Source: Nitratifractor sp.
GTDB taxonomy: Bacteria > Campylobacterota > Campylobacteria > Campylobacterales > Sulfurovaceae
DNA length: 6,480 nucleotides
Direction: 5' to 3'
NCBI GenBank assembly: GCA_015485845.1
Contig: WFSU01000195.1
Span: forward strand, 1-6,480
Shown: positions 6,307 to 6,480 of the stretch, one piece after another
Numbering within the stretch: the stretch's first letter is position 1
Layout of the letters: each line of letters starts with the position of its first letter
The notes under the pieces: model-generated
What the model was told of the DNA's origin: nothing
Seen by the model: the letters and a program-made list of their open reading frames with translations, nothing else
Database searches by the model: none
Translations under genes and position numbers: made by a program

Positions 6307-6365
6307 TATGCATCCTTTGAAGAAAAATATTCTATTACTCCACCAAACAATAAGCTGAATTGCGG

Positions 6366-6371
6366 TATAAT
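6366..6371 (+). promoter_or_regulatory. -10 box candidate ahead of the rightward frame
   Basis: A perfect TATAAT hexamer lies 9 bases before the ATG at 6380, in an AT-rich stretch. No good -35 hexamer is found at 16-18 bases upstream. If used, the transcript would be leaderless or nearly so, and no Shine-Dalgarno precedes that ATG. The hexamer could also be chance in AT-rich DNA. Confidence 0.3.
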
Positions 6372-6379
6372 ATTATATT

Positions 6380-6480
6380 ATGAAAAAGTCAGTAAAACCA
6401 ACCAACCGAATCGATGGCCGGAGTTTGACACCCAGAGAGGTGTCGCATATCCGTAGAAATGTGGTGCGACTGCGAAGGGA
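6380..6480 (+). CDS. 5' end of a gene, possibly an IS630-like transposase
   Basis: From the ATG at 6380 a frame of 33 codons runs to the window edge. It is basic and begins M-K-K-S-V-K-P-T-N-R-I-D-G-R-S-L-T-P-R-E-V, followed by R-R-N-V-V-R-L-R-R. The I-D-G-R-x-L-(S/T)-x-E segment, with an arginine-rich helix after it, recalls the N-terminal helix-turn-helix of IS630-family transposases. Only 33 residues are visible, so the family call is tentative and a plain DNA-binding protein is possible. Its codon use is less AT-rich than the DNA just upstream. If it is a transposase, the boundary of its element lies somewhere in 6309-6379, where I see no inverted repeat that can be checked without the other end. 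It reads away from the IS110 element. Confidence 0.45.
   Translation, partial: MKKSVKPTNRIDGRSLTPREVSHIRRNVVRLRR

Larger units (their letters stand above)
5086..6308 (-). mobile_element. IS110-family insertion sequence (right end resolved, left end not seen)
   Basis: The element consists of a DEDD transposase gene (5138-6088) and, upstream of it, a structured non-coding region interpreted as its bridge RNA. The right end is placed at 5086 because the seven bases ACGGAAT (5086-5092 on the minus strand) recur exactly in the donor loop of the RNA and are followed by CT (5084-5085), the core dinucleotide known for IS621 of this family. IS110 elements have no terminal inverted repeats and make no long target duplication, and none are seen. 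The left limit given is only the edge of recognisable RNA structure. The predicted left donor continuation after CT, TGTATA, is not found on the minus strand up to the window end, so the left end is truncated or separated by the reading frame at 6380. Confidence 0.8.

Noticed and set aside
6287..6308. Simple hairpin TAGGGT/ACCCTA as a terminator or element end
   Set aside because: The 6-bp inverted repeat is real but has no poly-T tail. It competes with the larger stem GGGT(A)GATC/GATCACCC that forms the target loop, so it was treated as an alternative fold of the RNA.
6340..6370. The CT in minus-strand CAGCTTATTG as the IS110 left-end core
   Set aside because: The bases after it (TATTGT) do not match the predicted TGTATA, and those before it do not match the left target guide GTAACACC.

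Overview
The window looks like a bacterial chromosomal segment, from a Gram-negative with a fairly GC-rich core gene set. A deep-branching proteobacterium or a Campylobacterota member with a GC-rich genome would fit, but there is no rRNA or other marker, so this is a weak inference. A GC-rich, minus-strand operon (about 1030-5085) lies between AT-richer accessory DNA on both sides.

Left part (1-1013): about 390 bases of AT-rich DNA with several inverted repeats and no convincing complete gene. A consensus-like sigma-70 promoter follows, with a palindromic operator candidate over its -35 box. It drives a two-gene plus-strand toxin-antitoxin module of BrnT / CopG-type RHH architecture (449-1013).

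Middle (1030-5085, minus strand): a compact operon read right to left. It has the 3' remnant of an unidentified gene, a MoxR-family AAA+ ATPase, a DUF58 protein, and a TgpA-like membrane transglutaminase. MoxR, DUF58 and transglutaminase genes recur together in bacteria. They are thought to act in chaperone-assisted assembly or processing at the membrane, though their substrate is usually unknown. The operon runs convergently into the toxin-antitoxin module with only 16 bases between the stop codons.

Right part (about 5086-6480): an IS110-family element (DEDD transposase, 5138-6088) sits in the first visible operon gene and has removed that gene's 5' part from the window. It is transcribed in the same direction as the operon. 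Upstream of its transposase is a roughly 175-base structured non-coding region with the layout of a bridge RNA: two stem-loops with internal loops. The second loop carries ACGGAAT, identical to the last seven bases of the element's right end next to a CT dinucleotide. The first loop carries CGTAG, complementary to the CTACG at the start of the interrupted gene. These matches place the right junction at 5085/5086 and predict an empty target of GTAACACC-CT-ACG, which keeps the interrupted gene's frame open. The element's left terminus is not seen. Instead a plus-strand reading frame with an IS630-like start begins at 6380 and leaves the window, so the IS110 left end may be interrupted or truncated by a second element.
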